Positions 54,158-62,892 of a DNA stretch of 64,000 nt are shown in pieces (positions within the stretch are counted from its first letter, which is position 1; each line of letters starts with the position of its first letter). A program made the position numbers and the translations under genes. The stretch covers positions 868,001 to 932,000 of the forward strand of contig NZ_VIRG01000066.1 of assembly GCF_008107695.1 (NCBI RefSeq), given 5' to 3'. The notes under the pieces are model-generated. The model worked only from the letters and a program-made list of their open reading frames with translations, was not told where the DNA came from and ran no database searches. Origin of the DNA: Stappia sp. BW2. Lineage in GTDB: Bacteria > Pseudomonadota > Alphaproteobacteria > Rhizobiales > Stappiaceae.

Positions 54158-54192
54158 CCGCCGAAAAGGGCGCGGTCCGCGTCCCCCGGCGG
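54158..54192 (+). promoter_or_regulatory. Stable hairpin at the corA translation start
   Basis: CCGCCG pairs with CGGCGG. Within it GGG pairs with CCC and CGCG pairs with CGCG around a short loop, a nearly continuous G+C-rich stem. The 3' arm overlaps the GGAG ribosome site of corA (54191-54194), so the stem could hide it. This is a folding estimate by eye. Confidence 0.4.
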
Positions 54193-54203
54193 AGATTCCC
54201 TGA

Positions 54204-55178
54204 ATGATCATTGCCTATTGCCCAACGGTGAAAGGGCTGGAGCGTATCGAGCTTTCCTCTGGTGCACCCTTGCCGTCAACGTCCGTGTGGATTGACCTGA
54301 TCGCCCCGACACAGGAAGAGCAAAAGGCAGCGGAAAAGCTGATGGGCGCGGAAATCCCGACCCGGGACGAGATCGCTTCCATCGAAACATCCGAAAGGCT
54401 TTATCTGGAACCGGGCGCCGTGGTGATGACCGCGCAGCTCCCCATTGCCACCCAGATGATCGACCCGGCACTTTCGTCCGTCACCTTCGTCATCAATGCC
54501 AAGCGGCTCGTCACGGTCCGTTATGGCGAACCGAAATCCATCGCCCTTCTGTCGCGCAGGGTTCAGGCCGATTCCGGCATCGCCCACAAGGGAACGGCTG
54601 TTCTGTTCGCGATGCTCGACATCATCGTCGACCGCTGCGCCGACGAAATGGAAAGCGCCTCGGCCCGGTATGACACGCTGGCGGTGCAGGTTTTCGGCGA
54701 CGGCCTCAACATGCGCAAGACCGCAAGCTATCAGATCGCCATCAAGCAACTGGGGCAGATCGGCTTGCATGTGTCCAAGATGCACGATGTCTGCACCAGC
54801 CTGTCGCGGATGCTGCTTTATCTCAGCACACATGCCAAACGGCTGAACCTGAACGAGGAGCAGGAAGCCGACTGCAAGATGTTCGGCAGAGACATCCATT
54901 CCATCAAGGAACATGGCGATGCGCTGGACAACAAGCTGTCTTTCCTGCTGGACGCGACGGTCGGTCTCGTCTCGCTGGAACAGAACCAGATTTCAAAGAT
55001 CTTTACCGTCGTCAGCGTGATCTTCCTGCCGCCCACGCTGATCGCGTCGATCTACGGCATGAACTTTGCCAACATGCCCGAATTGAATTGGCAACTCGGG
55101 TTTCTTTTCTCACTGGGACTGATGGTGACGTCCGTGGCGTTGACCTACATCTTCTTCCGCTGGAAGCGCCTGCTTTGA
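54204..55178 (+). CDS. corA: CorA family magnesium/divalent metal channel
   Basis: 324 residues. A cytoplasmic alpha/beta N-terminal part is followed by a long helical stalk (about 150-260) and two C-terminal membrane helices. The pore signature YGMNF lies at the end of the first helix, with MPELNW in the short outer loop. CorA pentamers admit Mg2+, and some relatives export Co2+ or carry Zn2+. The hairpin covering the ribosome site may regulate translation. Confidence 0.94.
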   Translation: MIIAYCPTVKGLERIELSSGAPLPSTSVWIDLIAPTQEEQKAAEKLMGAEIPTRDEIASIETSERLYLEPGAVVMTAQLPIATQMIDPALSSVTFVINAKRLVTVRYGEPKSIALLSRRVQADSGIAHKGTAVLFAMLDIIVDRCADEMESASARYDTLAVQVFGDGLNMRKTASYQIAIKQLGQIGLHVSKMHDVCTSLSRMLLYLSTHAKRLNLNEEQEADCKMFGRDIHSIKEHGDALDNKLSFLLDATVGLVSLEQNQISKIFTVVSVIFLPPTLIASIYGMNFANMPELNWQLGFLFSLGLMVTSVALTYIFFRWKRLL

Positions 55179-55231
55179 TCCGCCGAACCGTCCGGCTCTG
55201 CCCAGTTCTCTGACTTGCCTTTGCAGACGCC

Positions 55232-55867
55232 TTACGGATAAAGGCGCGCCTTGCTCCAGGGCTGATCGGCGGATGCGCGGGTGAATTGCACCCGGTCATG
55301 CAGCCGGAACGGCCTGTCGTGCCAGAACTCGATGGAAACTGGCATCAGGCGCATGCCAGACCAATGGTCCGGGCGCGGAATATCGCCGATACCGAACTTG
55401 GCGGTGTATTTCGCCACTTCCTTTTCCAGTGCGAAACGGCTTTCCAGAGGCCGGGACTGCCTGGATGCCCAGGCGCCGATCCGGCTGCCTCGGGCCCGGG
55501 AGCGGTAATATTCGTCCGCTTCCTCGTTCGAGACCTGTTCGACGAGACCCCGGATGCGCACCTGGCGACGCAGTGACTTCCAGTGAAAACACATGGCGGC
55601 CTTGCCGGCCGAGAGCAGCTCCTGCCCCTTGGCGCTTTCGAAATTTGTGTAGAACACGAAGCCGCGTTCGTCGAAATCCTTCAGGAGAACCATACGCACA
55701 TTTGGCAGGCCATCTTCATCGACGGTCGACAGCGCCAGGGCGTTGGGATCGTTGGGCTCCGAAGCTTTTGCGTCCTCAAGCCATTCTGCAAAAAGCTCAA
55801 ATGGTTTCGCTACCTCTGTAAAGTCACCTTTTGTTAACTCTTCAGGGGGATCTTTAAGGTCTGTCAT
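55232..55867 (-). CDS. pdxH: Pyridoxamine 5'-phosphate oxidase
   Basis: 211 residues. This FMN enzyme makes PLP from PNP or PMP. The FMN sites are seen in [20 protein letters not shown] (about 58-77) and [16 protein letters not shown]. The C-terminal dimerisation part carries [17 protein letters not shown] and [14 protein letters not shown]. It is monocistronic and convergent with corA. Confidence 0.95.
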   Translation of the reverse strand: MTDLKDPPEELTKGDFTEVAKPFELFAEWLEDAKASEPNDPNALALSTVDEDGLPNVRMVLLKDFDERGFVFYTNFESAKGQELLSAGKAAMCFHWKSLRRQVRIRGLVEQVSNEEADEYYRSRARGSRIGAWASRQSRPLESRFALEKEVAKYTAKFGIGDIPRPDHWSGMRLMPVSIEFWHDRPFRLHDRVQFTRASADQPWSKARLYP

Positions 55868-55939
55868 CGGTAACCTGTCGAAGGAAACGACAGCCTTGAG
55901 AGCGGCGCAAAAAGCCGGACCGGGGGGCTGCCTTAAAAA

Positions 55940-56416
55940 ATGTATCGTATGCGTTCATATACTGCCGAGCACATAAAGATCCAACCCTTTGCGGCACTTT
56001 GCCTGGCAATTGCAACCGCACTTGGCGGATGCAGCCAGATATCCGTACCGGTGGGCAGCAACAACATCGATTCTCCCACTCTCCTGACCGGCTCCATTCC
56101 GTCCGTGTCGGATGTCGCCTACGCTGATATCAACGACGACGACCGGTCGGTCATCGCCGAGAACCTCGACACCATCAGCCCGGACCTTGCCGCCGGAAAG
56201 CCGATAGATTCCCTTTCGCTGACGTGGCTCAATTCGATCAGCGGAAATTCGGGCACCTTGTCGAGCATCAACGCGTCCAGCTTCAGCGAGACCGGCTGCC
56301 TTGGCTTCAAGACAACCGCGAATACCATTGTCGGCATCAAGCTTTACAGCGGAACGGCCTGCCGGGACGTGACGCAGAAATTCGCTGTCACCAGCCTTAA
56401 CGTCGCCGACGCTTGA
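55940..56416 (+). CDS. Putative surface lipoprotein (RT0821-like)
   Basis: 158 residues with a lipoprotein-type signal: hydrophobic [11 protein letters not shown] and lipobox LGGC (Cys about 31). The mature part has a short conserved core, [20 protein letters not shown] (about 94-113), resembling the RT0821/Lpp0805 17-kDa-antigen-like family, and two more Cys that could form a disulfide. It would sit in the outer membrane or periplasm. The match is partial, so the family call is moderate. Confidence 0.6.
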   Translation: MYRMRSYTAEHIKIQPFAALCLAIATALGGCSQISVPVGSNNIDSPTLLTGSIPSVSDVAYADINDDDRSVIAENLDTISPDLAAGKPIDSLSLTWLNSISGNSGTLSSINASSFSETGCLGFKTTANTIVGIKLYSGTACRDVTQKFAVTSLNVADA

Positions 56417-56613
56417 ACCCTGACGAAAACCAGCTAAAACCGGAAGGTTCTCAAGTCCAAGGTCAGGGTCTGGAATTTTTTCCTATCCATCCCGATATAG
56501 AGGACAAGTCCGGTCAATCATGACCTGCTTCACTTGCACGCTTCGTTCGGCTTGCCGAACACAGCAGTGCGCGGGTCAGACTGCCGGAAAATCTTAGGAA
56601 CCTGGTGAGACGA

Positions 56614-57588
56614 ATGCGTGATCCCTACAGCGTTCTCGGGGTGGCAAAATCTGCCAGCGAGAGCGAAATCAAGAAGGCCTTTCGGAAGCTGGCCAAAAAG
56701 TACCATCCGGATCAGAACAAGGATGATCCGAAGGCGGCGCAGCATTTTTCCGAAGCAAATCAGGCTTACGAAATTGTCGGCGACAAGGAAAAGCGTGCCA
56801 AGTTCGACCGTGGCGAAATCGACGCGGAAGGCAAGCAGCGCTATCAGTCGCACGGTTTTGAGGGCTTTTCCGGTTATGAAGACTTCGGCGGCGCCCGTAC
56901 CCACAAGACGTCCCAGGCCGGCGGCGGCAGTTTCGACGACATTTTGAACGACATTTTCGGCAGCTTCGGCGGTGGCCGTGGGCGTGCCGGAGCGGGAGCC
57001 GGCCCCGGCGGCGGTTTCGGCGCGGGAGCCCGTGCCAAGGCACCGCCCAAGACGAAGGGTGCCAATGCGGAACTCGTCGCGCGGGCTTCGCTGGAAGACA
57101 TCGTCAACTCCGGCAAGACCCAGGTCACGCTCCCAAGCGGCAAGGCGGTGAACGTCACCCTGCCCAAGGGCGTGGTCGAGGGCGAAAAGATCCGGCTCAA
57201 GGGCCAGGGGCATCCGGGTGAAAACGGTGGCCCCGCAGGCGATGCCTTGGTCGAGATCCGCTTCAAGCCGCACAAGCTTTTCGACGTGAAGGACTCCGAC
57301 CTTCATCTCGATCTACCGCTGACGCTTTATGAGGCTGTTCTGGGGGCGAAAGTGCGCACTCCGACCCTGTCCGGAGCAGTCAACCTGACCATTCCGGCCA
57401 ATGCCTCAAGCGGCAAGACCATGCGGCTGAAGGGCAAGGGGCTGCCGACCAAAAACGGTGGCCATGGCGACCTTCTGGTGAAACTGCAGATCGTGATGCC
57501 GCCGCATAGCGATGACGAGCTGGACACGCTCATGCGGGCCTGGAAGGAAATCACTCCCTACCGCGCACGCGGTCCGGAATTCGACTAG
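56614..57588 (+). CDS. DnaJ-class co-chaperone (CbpA/DnaJ C-terminal type)
   Basis: 324 residues from the ATG at 56614 (GGTGAG upstream; GTG at 56605 is less likely). The J domain (about 1-70) has the Hsp70-activating HPD in [17 protein letters not shown] Gly/Phe/Ala-rich linker (about 85-145) follows. Two C-terminal substrate-binding barrels come next (about 150-315, [20 protein letters not shown]). No zinc-finger repeats of the CxxCxGxG type are present, so it is not DnaJ itself but a class II type like CbpA. Confidence 0.92.
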   Translation: MRDPYSVLGVAKSASESEIKKAFRKLAKKYHPDQNKDDPKAAQHFSEANQAYEIVGDKEKRAKFDRGEIDAEGKQRYQSHGFEGFSGYEDFGGARTHKTSQAGGGSFDDILNDIFGSFGGGRGRAGAGAGPGGGFGAGARAKAPPKTKGANAELVARASLEDIVNSGKTQVTLPSGKAVNVTLPKGVVEGEKIRLKGQGHPGENGGPAGDALVEIRFKPHKLFDVKDSDLHLDLPLTLYEAVLGAKVRTPTLSGAVNLTIPANASSGKTMRLKGKGLPTKNGGHGDLLVKLQIVMPPHSDDELDTLMRAWKEITPYRARGPEFD

Positions 57589-57622
57589 GTCGCGTCCTCC
57601 TCAACGCGGTGACGTTTCCTTT

Positions 57623-57655
57623 CGCCCCGTCAGTGATCACTGGCGGGGCGATTTT
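57623..57655 (+). terminator. Terminator after the DnaJ-class gene
   Basis: CGCCCCG pairs with CGGGGCG and, inside it, CAGT pairs with ACTG around GATC, with one T/G pair between. ATTTTG follows. It is placed 34 bases past the stop. Confidence 0.82.
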
Positions 57656-57713
57656 GTTCGGACCCAATCACTTCACCCGTTTTTTCTTTCTCCTTCACGG
57701 TCAGACCTTGCAA

Positions 57714-57733
57714 ATATATAACTAGTTATATAT
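57714..57733. promoter_or_regulatory. Perfect palindrome before marR, likely operator
   Basis: ATATATAACTAGTTATATAT is a perfect 20-base palindrome, 24 bases upstream of the MarR start codon. AGTTATA occurs again at 57735-57741 nearby. MarR proteins bind such inverted repeats and usually repress their own operon. Binding is inferred. Confidence 0.65.
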
Positions 57734-57757
57734 CCAGTTATACAATTGGAGGGACCC

Positions 57758-58288
57758 ATGAGCGAAGATGTCCTGCGCGCCCTTGGTTACGCCACACTGG
57801 GCAGCCGGCTGAAGCGGATCGGAGAAATTCTGCAGGCACAGACACAGACCGTTGCCGCCGAGCTTGCCGGCACGGACCTGCCGACGCCGCACAATCCCGT
57901 ACTCGCCGCACTTGATCGGCAAGGGCCATTGAGTATCGGTGATTTGGCCAAGGCGATCGGCCAGAGCCAGCCGGGCGTGACCCGAATGATCAACAAGATG
58001 AAATCGGACGGACTGGTTGAGGCTTCCGCCTCCCATAAGGACCGGCGCGTGACGACAATCGAGCTGACCGACAAGGGCGAAGCCCTGGTTGCCCACCTAC
58101 AAGAGACGCTTTGGCCTGCCATCACTCTGGCTGTTGCCGATGCCTGCGACGGCCTGGAAGGCCCTCTGCTTGATCAGCTTGCTGCTCTGGAGGACGCCCT
58201 GGCCATGCGGCCGCTTTCCAGCCGCTGCAAGGACAAGCCTTTGCAGGCCTGGAGCAGCCTGCAATCCCACCCGGAGGGCGCATCATGA
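57758..58288 (+). CDS. MarR family transcriptional regulator
   Basis: 176 residues from the ATG at 57758, with TTGGAGGGA upstream. The winged helix (about 40-110) has LSIGDLAKAIGQSQPGVTRM and the wing KDRRVTTIELTDKGEALVAH. Helices at both ends form the dimer. Its stop overlaps the start of the next 56-codon ORF by 4 bases, and that in turn overlaps an acetyltransferase gene, so the regulator probably controls this unit through the palindrome at 57714. Confidence 0.88.
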   Translation: MSEDVLRALGYATLGSRLKRIGEILQAQTQTVAAELAGTDLPTPHNPVLAALDRQGPLSIGDLAKAIGQSQPGVTRMINKMKSDGLVEASASHKDRRVTTIELTDKGEALVAHLQETLWPAITLAVADACDGLEGPLLDQLAALEDALAMRPLSSRCKDKPLQAWSSLQSHPEGAS

Positions 58289-58455
58289 TCAGGCACGTCT
58301 GGCAAGGTTGGACGGAACTCATCACCACCATGTGTTTCCACTCGGCAGACAATATCATTCACCGCGCCTCGGTCGCCGGATTACGCATGTGGTTACCGTC
58401 CCCAGACCGCCCGGACGGTCCTGAAACGACGGGATCTGGTTTCACAGCACAATGA
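58285..58455 (+). CDS. Small ORF coupled between marR and GNAT genes
   Basis: 56 codons. The ATG overlaps the marR stop (ATGA) and the stop overlaps the acetyltransferase ATG (AATGA), with no internal stop. The product starts MIRHVWQGWTELITTMCFHS and is basic and Trp-rich, with a hydrophilic tail; no family or clear membrane helix is seen. Two 4-base overlaps in succession argue for translation coupling. Whether the peptide itself acts or the ORF only links the genes is unknown. Confidence 0.5.
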   Translation: MIRHVWQGWTELITTMCFHSADNIIHRASVAGLRMWLPSPDRPDGPETTGSGFTAQ

Positions 58456-59192
58456 GCATCAAGATGCACGCAGTTATCAATGAAACGGGGCGGGACAGCC
58501 GCCTGAACCGGGTTGTGTGGTCAGCGCTGACCAGCCGGCAGGCGCAATTCAGCCAGGGTGGCAACCTTGCCCGTCGTTTCGATCCGGCCATCTCTCCCTT
58601 TGCCGCAGCAGCGGACAACTCGCCTGAAGCATTGGCTGCCCTGGCGGAGCTGATCCAAGCGGGTGACGACCGGGTCTATCTTCTGCAGGCAGACGACATC
58701 GCCCTGCCCCCTAACCTTGAAGCGGAGGTTACTGCGGCAGGTGTTCTCATGGTGGAAGTTTCGCCGTCAGCCGGGCCATCTGCCTCAACCCCTATCGTGG
58801 GCCTTGGCGAAGCCGATGTGCCGGAAATGGTCGAGCTTGCAACGCTGACGAAACCGGGGCCGTTCACCGCGCGAACACCGGAGCTGGGGACCTTCTTCGG
58901 GATCAGACAGGACGGCCGCCTGGCGGCGATGGCTGGCAGCAGGATCAATCTCGACGGCTATACGGAAGTCAGCGGAATCTGCACACATCCGGACTTCCGC
59001 GGAAGGGGGCTGGCGTCCGAGTTGTCTCTTCATGTGGCAAACGTCATCAGGAGCCGGGGCGACACCCCGTTCCTCCATGCCTATGCGGACAATCACGGAG
59101 CGATCGCACTCTACCGGAAGCTTGGTTTCGAGATCCGGCGAGAGGTCAATGTAGCCGTGGTCAAGCGCAAGGCTCAGGCCGATCCAGCCTGA
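58452..59192 (+). CDS. GNAT family N-acetyltransferase
   Basis: 246 residues. The N-terminal 100 residues are an irregular extension. The GNAT core (about 115-240) has acetyl-CoA-binding motif A in GICTHPDFRGRGLASELS, and motif B in FLHAYADNHGAIALYRKLGF. This is the FR47-like pattern. The substrate is unknown; control by the upstream MarR protein suggests an inducible detoxification or resistance role. Its 3' end overlaps the convergent ClbS/DfsB-type gene by 19 bases. Confidence 0.87.
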   Translation: MSIKMHAVINETGRDSRLNRVVWSALTSRQAQFSQGGNLARRFDPAISPFAAAADNSPEALAALAELIQAGDDRVYLLQADDIALPPNLEAEVTAAGVLMVEVSPSAGPSASTPIVGLGEADVPEMVELATLTKPGPFTARTPELGTFFGIRQDGRLAAMAGSRINLDGYTEVSGICTHPDFRGRGLASELSLHVANVIRSRGDTPFLHAYADNHGAIALYRKLGFEIRREVNVAVVKRKAQADPA

Positions 59193-59719
59193 TCCGCCGC
59201 AGGAGGGCTGCGCCGGTCTCTGTCTTCCTGAAACCGGGCACGACGCTGGCGCAGGTATTTTGAAGCCGACCGGTAATGGCTGGGTCCGGCGGCTTCCGCC
59301 CAGCGGCCCGTCGTCCATTTGTTGTTGGAGCCTTTCATCGGCCCGCCGTAAAGCTCTTCCTCGTCCAGGTTTTCGATCAGGGCAAGCAGTTCAACGTGAT
59401 TGCTGTCCAGAAGCGAGCGCACTGACTGCCACGACAGACCGGATTGCTTCTGCCGAAGATCGGCATTGTATCTGGTCGTCTCGTTCCACTTGTACCCTTT
59501 TGCCGGAAACCAGACGGGCCTGCCAGCCTGTCCATCCCGATACCAGGCCAGAAACAGGTCGATCCAGTGCGCCCTGTGGCCGACGATGTCCTTCGGCGAA
59601 ATGCCGTCCGCATCCTTTTCAAGGCGCAGCATCGCGGGCAGGTCATCGAGAAGCGTTTGTAGCTTTGAAAACTCGCGCTCGCTTGCGGCAAGTAGTTCTG
59701 TTTTGGATGTTGCCGGCAT
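59174..59719 (-). CDS. ClbS/DfsB family four-helix-bundle protein
   Basis: 181 residues from the ATG at 59719, with GGGAG seven bases upstream. The opening LLAASEREFSKLQTLLDDLP, HRAHWIDLFLAWYRDGQAGR and NLDEEELYGG are characteristic of the DinB-like ClbS/DfsB family. ClbS protects against colibactin by hydrolysing its cyclopropane; most relatives, DfsB included, have no assigned substrate. It overlaps the end of the GNAT gene by 19 bases tail to tail. Confidence 0.85.
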   Translation of the reverse strand: MPATSKTELLAASEREFSKLQTLLDDLPAMLRLEKDADGISPKDIVGHRAHWIDLFLAWYRDGQAGRPVWFPAKGYKWNETTRYNADLRQKQSGLSWQSVRSLLDSNHVELLALIENLDEEELYGGPMKGSNNKWTTGRWAEAAGPSHYRSASKYLRQRRARFQEDRDRRSPPAADQAGSA

Positions 59720-59784
59720 TCTGTTCTCCCGTGACCGCATCATGCGGGATCAGATAGCCTGATGTGCCACGCCCCGTGCGCGTT

Positions 59785-61107
59785 TCACCTGTCCTGCCAG
59801 CCGTACCACCAGTAGGCACCCTGAAGATAGAGCTTGCGCAAGGACGGCAGCGGAAACTTGGCGAATGGCCGCCGCAAGGGAACCGGCAGGTCGTCCGGCT
59901 GGAGCTTGCCCAGCATCAGCCCGGCGACCTTGTCTCCCGATATGGAAGCCATGGCGATACCGCTGCCGTGCCACCCCATCGCGGCATAAATGCCGCCAAG
60001 GCCGGGCACTTCGCCGACAAAGGGGGTGAGGTTGCGCGCCAGGCACACGTGGCCATACCAGCTATGTTCTGCTTCGACGCCCGCCCAGGCCGGAAACATA
60101 TCGTCGAAATCCACCCTGGCACGATCATACATGGCCGCCAGGGACTGGGCGTTTTCGAAAATGCCGCCGCGCGTGCCGAACAGGAACCGCCGGTCCGGCA
60201 AAAGGCGGAAATAATGCAGCAGGTTGCGGGTGTCCGCGGCCATCGTATCGGAGGTCCAGCCCTGCGCCGACAGTTCGTCGTCGCTCAAGGGCCGGGTGAC
60301 CAGAATGGACGACATGACCGGCAGCGTGCGCCCGTGCAGCCACCTGGGGGCATCTTCACGCGCGTAGCCATTGCCCGCCAAGAGAACCTTTTTGGTCCGA
60401 ACCAGACCGTGCGGGGTTTCAAGATGCCAGCGGTCACTGTCCCGGGAGATCCCGGTCACCGGTGTTTTTGCGAAGATCCTGCCGCCGGCACGGCGAACCT
60501 GATCCGCCAGGGTCTGAACGTAAGCCATCGGATTGAGCGCAAAGCCATACGGAAGGTGCATGCCGCCATGGAAGGTCGGCCCGCCATAGCCTTCAGCATC
60601 CAGATCCGCCTTGGAGAGAACCCGCGCCTTGATGCCGAAGTTCTCCTTCAGGAAAGCGGCTTCTGCCTGAAATCCGGCGAAGTCTTTCGGCCGGTGGGCC
60701 AGATAGATCTCCCCCTTTGAATGGCGATCGGCGTGGACACCCCAGCTATCCAGCCGCTGGGCAACAAGGTTGACGCCGGCAACCTGATAGGCAACGAAGC
60801 GGCGCGCTTCCTCCAGACCGAATTTCCTGATCAGGCTGTGCTCGTCCAGCTTGGTTCCGCCAAGACAGCAAAATCCGCCGTTGCGGCCCGAAGCGCCGTA
60901 GCCGACGTGTTCCGCCTCCAGAACACACACGGAGACACCGGCCTGCGCGAGCCGCAGCGCAGCGCTCAGCCCGGCAAAACCCGCGCCGATCACCGCGACG
61001 TCGAACACCGCATTTCCGATAAGCTGCCGGTCCAGTCTGGCCTGCGGAACGCTGGCTTCCCAGTAACTGCCAATGGTCTGGCGGGTTTCCGTGCGGTTTA
61101 ACGGCAT
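59785..61107 (-). CDS. FAD-dependent amine oxidase-type oxidoreductase (DAO fold)
   Basis: 440 residues. The dinucleotide-binding fold is seen in FDVAVIGAGFAGLSAALRLA (about 35-54), followed by VGYGASGRNGGFCC (the DAO/glycine-oxidase FAD site). The substrate lobe ends with YGHVCLARNLTPFVG and the C-terminal FAD segment IYAAMGWHGSGIAMASISGD. Family members oxidise N-substituted amino acids or polyamine conjugates. Its start lies one base after the stop of a paralogous oxidase gene, so they form one transcript. Confidence 0.87.
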   Translation of the reverse strand: MPLNRTETRQTIGSYWEASVPQARLDRQLIGNAVFDVAVIGAGFAGLSAALRLAQAGVSVCVLEAEHVGYGASGRNGGFCCLGGTKLDEHSLIRKFGLEEARRFVAYQVAGVNLVAQRLDSWGVHADRHSKGEIYLAHRPKDFAGFQAEAAFLKENFGIKARVLSKADLDAEGYGGPTFHGGMHLPYGFALNPMAYVQTLADQVRRAGGRIFAKTPVTGISRDSDRWHLETPHGLVRTKKVLLAGNGYAREDAPRWLHGRTLPVMSSILVTRPLSDDELSAQGWTSDTMAADTRNLLHYFRLLPDRRFLFGTRGGIFENAQSLAAMYDRARVDFDDMFPAWAGVEAEHSWYGHVCLARNLTPFVGEVPGLGGIYAAMGWHGSGIAMASISGDKVAGLMLGKLQPDDLPVPLRRPFAKFPLPSLRKLYLQGAYWWYGWQDR

Positions 61108-61108
61108 C

Positions 61109-62434
61109 TCAAAATCCGAGCCTGTCCCGCAGGGAGAACCATGTCATGGCCAGCACCAGAAGCGGGAAGCGCAGCCGGTCACCGCCGGGGAAGGATGGTA
61201 TGTCCAGTTTTTCAAAGACGTCGAACCGCCCTGCGGTTCCCGTCACGGCTTCGGCCAGAATCTGTCCTCCAAGGGTAGCCATGGCAACGCCGTGGCCGGA
61301 ATAGCCACTGGCGGTCAGCATGTTGGGGGCCAGACGCGCAAAATAGGGCATGCGCTTTGGCGTGATCGCCAGCGTGCCGCCCCAGCCGTAATCGATGGCC
61401 ACATCGCTGAGCTGCGGGAAGATTTCCAGCATCGGTTCACGCACGAAGGCCTTGATGTCTTCAGGGAAGCGATAGCCGTAGTTCTCGCCGCCACCGAACA
61501 ACAGCCGGCGGTCCGCGGACATGCGGAAGTAGTTGATCACGAACTTGCTGTCGGCCACCGCGACGTTGTTGCGGATGATCTTGCGTGCCTCGTCTTCCGA
61601 AAAGGGTTCGGTTGCCACGATGAAATTGTTGATCGGCATGACATGCGCGGCGGTCTGCCGCTCGAGACGACCAAGATAGCCGTTGCAGGCCAGAATCAGA
61701 TGGTCAGCGCGAACATCGCCCTGCCCGGTCCGCACGGTGATCCGCTCCGTGCCCTGACCCTCGATACCGGTGACCTTGGTTTCTTCGAAAATCCTGGCCC
61801 CCGCGGCAGCGGCAGCCTGGCCGAGCCCCAGTGCGAAATTGAGCGGATGAAGGTGGCCTGCCCCCATATCCAGAGAACCGCCGTAATAGCGCGGACTGCC
61901 AACCTGTTCGCCGATTTCGTCCGGACCGACGAAGCGGATGTCCTCATAGCCGTAGACGAGCCTGAGATGCTCGACATAATCACGAGTATCCTCGATGAAA
62001 CTCTTGCGGTGATCGGCATGCAGTATCCCCGGCGTGTAATCGCAGGCGATCTGGTGCTTCACGATCAGGTGCTTGACGAGCGCCTTGGAGTCCTCGGCAA
62101 GATCCCACAGCAATCTGGCGTGAGACTTGCCGTGGCGTTGCTCCAGAACAGTCTGTTCCTCGCGCTGACCCGACCCGACCTGGCCACCGTTGCGGCCCGA
62201 GGCGCCCCATCCGATCCGGTTGGCTTCCAGCAGGATGACATCGACACCGCGTTCGGCCAGATGCAATGCGGCTGACAACCCCGTGTATCCGCCACCGATG
62301 ACACAGGCCGTACAGGTTTGAGAGCCGTCCAGAGCCGGGTGCGCTGTTTGCCTGTTGGCAGTCGCAGCATAATAGGAAGGAGGGTGTTGACCTGGCGTGT
62401 CATTAGCTGTCAGGAGATCAAGCGAAGTCAGCAT
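61109..62434 (-). CDS. FAD-dependent oxidoreductase, PuuB/OrdL-like
   Basis: 441 residues. The DAO fold has CVIGGGYTGLSAALHLAERG (about 44-63), IGWGASGRNGGQVGSGQR, and the C-terminal site LTASGYSGHGVAMATLGGQI. The order and wording (YGWGGTLAITPKRMPYFA) fit gamma-glutamylputrescine oxidase (PuuB/OrdL). No puuA, puuC or puuD gene is adjacent, so the role in putrescine breakdown is only a family guess. A paralogue follows at once. Confidence 0.87.
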   Translation of the reverse strand: MLTSLDLLTANDTPGQHPPSYYAATANRQTAHPALDGSQTCTACVIGGGYTGLSAALHLAERGVDVILLEANRIGWGASGRNGGQVGSGQREEQTVLEQRHGKSHARLLWDLAEDSKALVKHLIVKHQIACDYTPGILHADHRKSFIEDTRDYVEHLRLVYGYEDIRFVGPDEIGEQVGSPRYYGGSLDMGAGHLHPLNFALGLGQAAAAAGARIFEETKVTGIEGQGTERITVRTGQGDVRADHLILACNGYLGRLERQTAAHVMPINNFIVATEPFSEDEARKIIRNNVAVADSKFVINYFRMSADRRLLFGGGENYGYRFPEDIKAFVREPMLEIFPQLSDVAIDYGWGGTLAITPKRMPYFARLAPNMLTASGYSGHGVAMATLGGQILAEAVTGTAGRFDVFEKLDIPSFPGGDRLRFPLLVLAMTWFSLRDRLGF

Positions 62435-62588
62435 GTCGGAAGCCAGGCCCTCTTATCAACATGAATTTCGGTGGCGGGGAGTGCAACCCACATTCCCTTG
62501 TTCAGCAGTCGGATTCAAGGTGTAATCAGTCGGCAGCAGGCAGGTTTTGTCTGATTTTGTAAGCTCTTGAAGATCCCGCAACGTCAGG

Positions 62589-62864
62589 ATGTCCGATCAG
62601 AAGGCTCCGATGACGCATAAGGAAGGCAAAACTGTGTTTGGTCCAGTAGAACACCCCTGGTTCGATCCGCTGTGGCGCAGAATTGTGCTGGTCGCTTTTT
62701 GCGCCGGCTGGACCGGCGTGGAATTTGCTTACGGCACCACCACCTGGGTCTATATCATGACTGCAATCACAGCCTATGCGGGATGGGCCTACCTGTTCCA
62801 CTATAAGGGGCCTGATGATCCGAGCCGGGTGACCCGTGAGCGGATGGAAGACGATGAGGGGTGA
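62589..62864 (+). CDS. Small membrane protein, DUF3329-like
   Basis: 91 residues. A short polar N-terminus precedes the conserved-looking VEHPWFDPLWRRI, then hydrophobic stretches at about 33-49 (VLVAFCAGWTGVEFAYG) and 54-70. The acidic tail ends MEDDEG. The HPWFxPLWRRI entry resembles the DUF3329 family of alphaproteobacterial small membrane proteins; this is from memory. It lies directly before the fatty-acid isomerase gene on the same strand. Confidence 0.6.
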   Translation: MSDQKAPMTHKEGKTVFGPVEHPWFDPLWRRIVLVAFCAGWTGVEFAYGTTTWVYIMTAITAYAGWAYLFHYKGPDDPSRVTRERMEDDEG

Positions 62865-62892
62865 GCCCTCTGACTGGACTGCAGCCGGGCGC

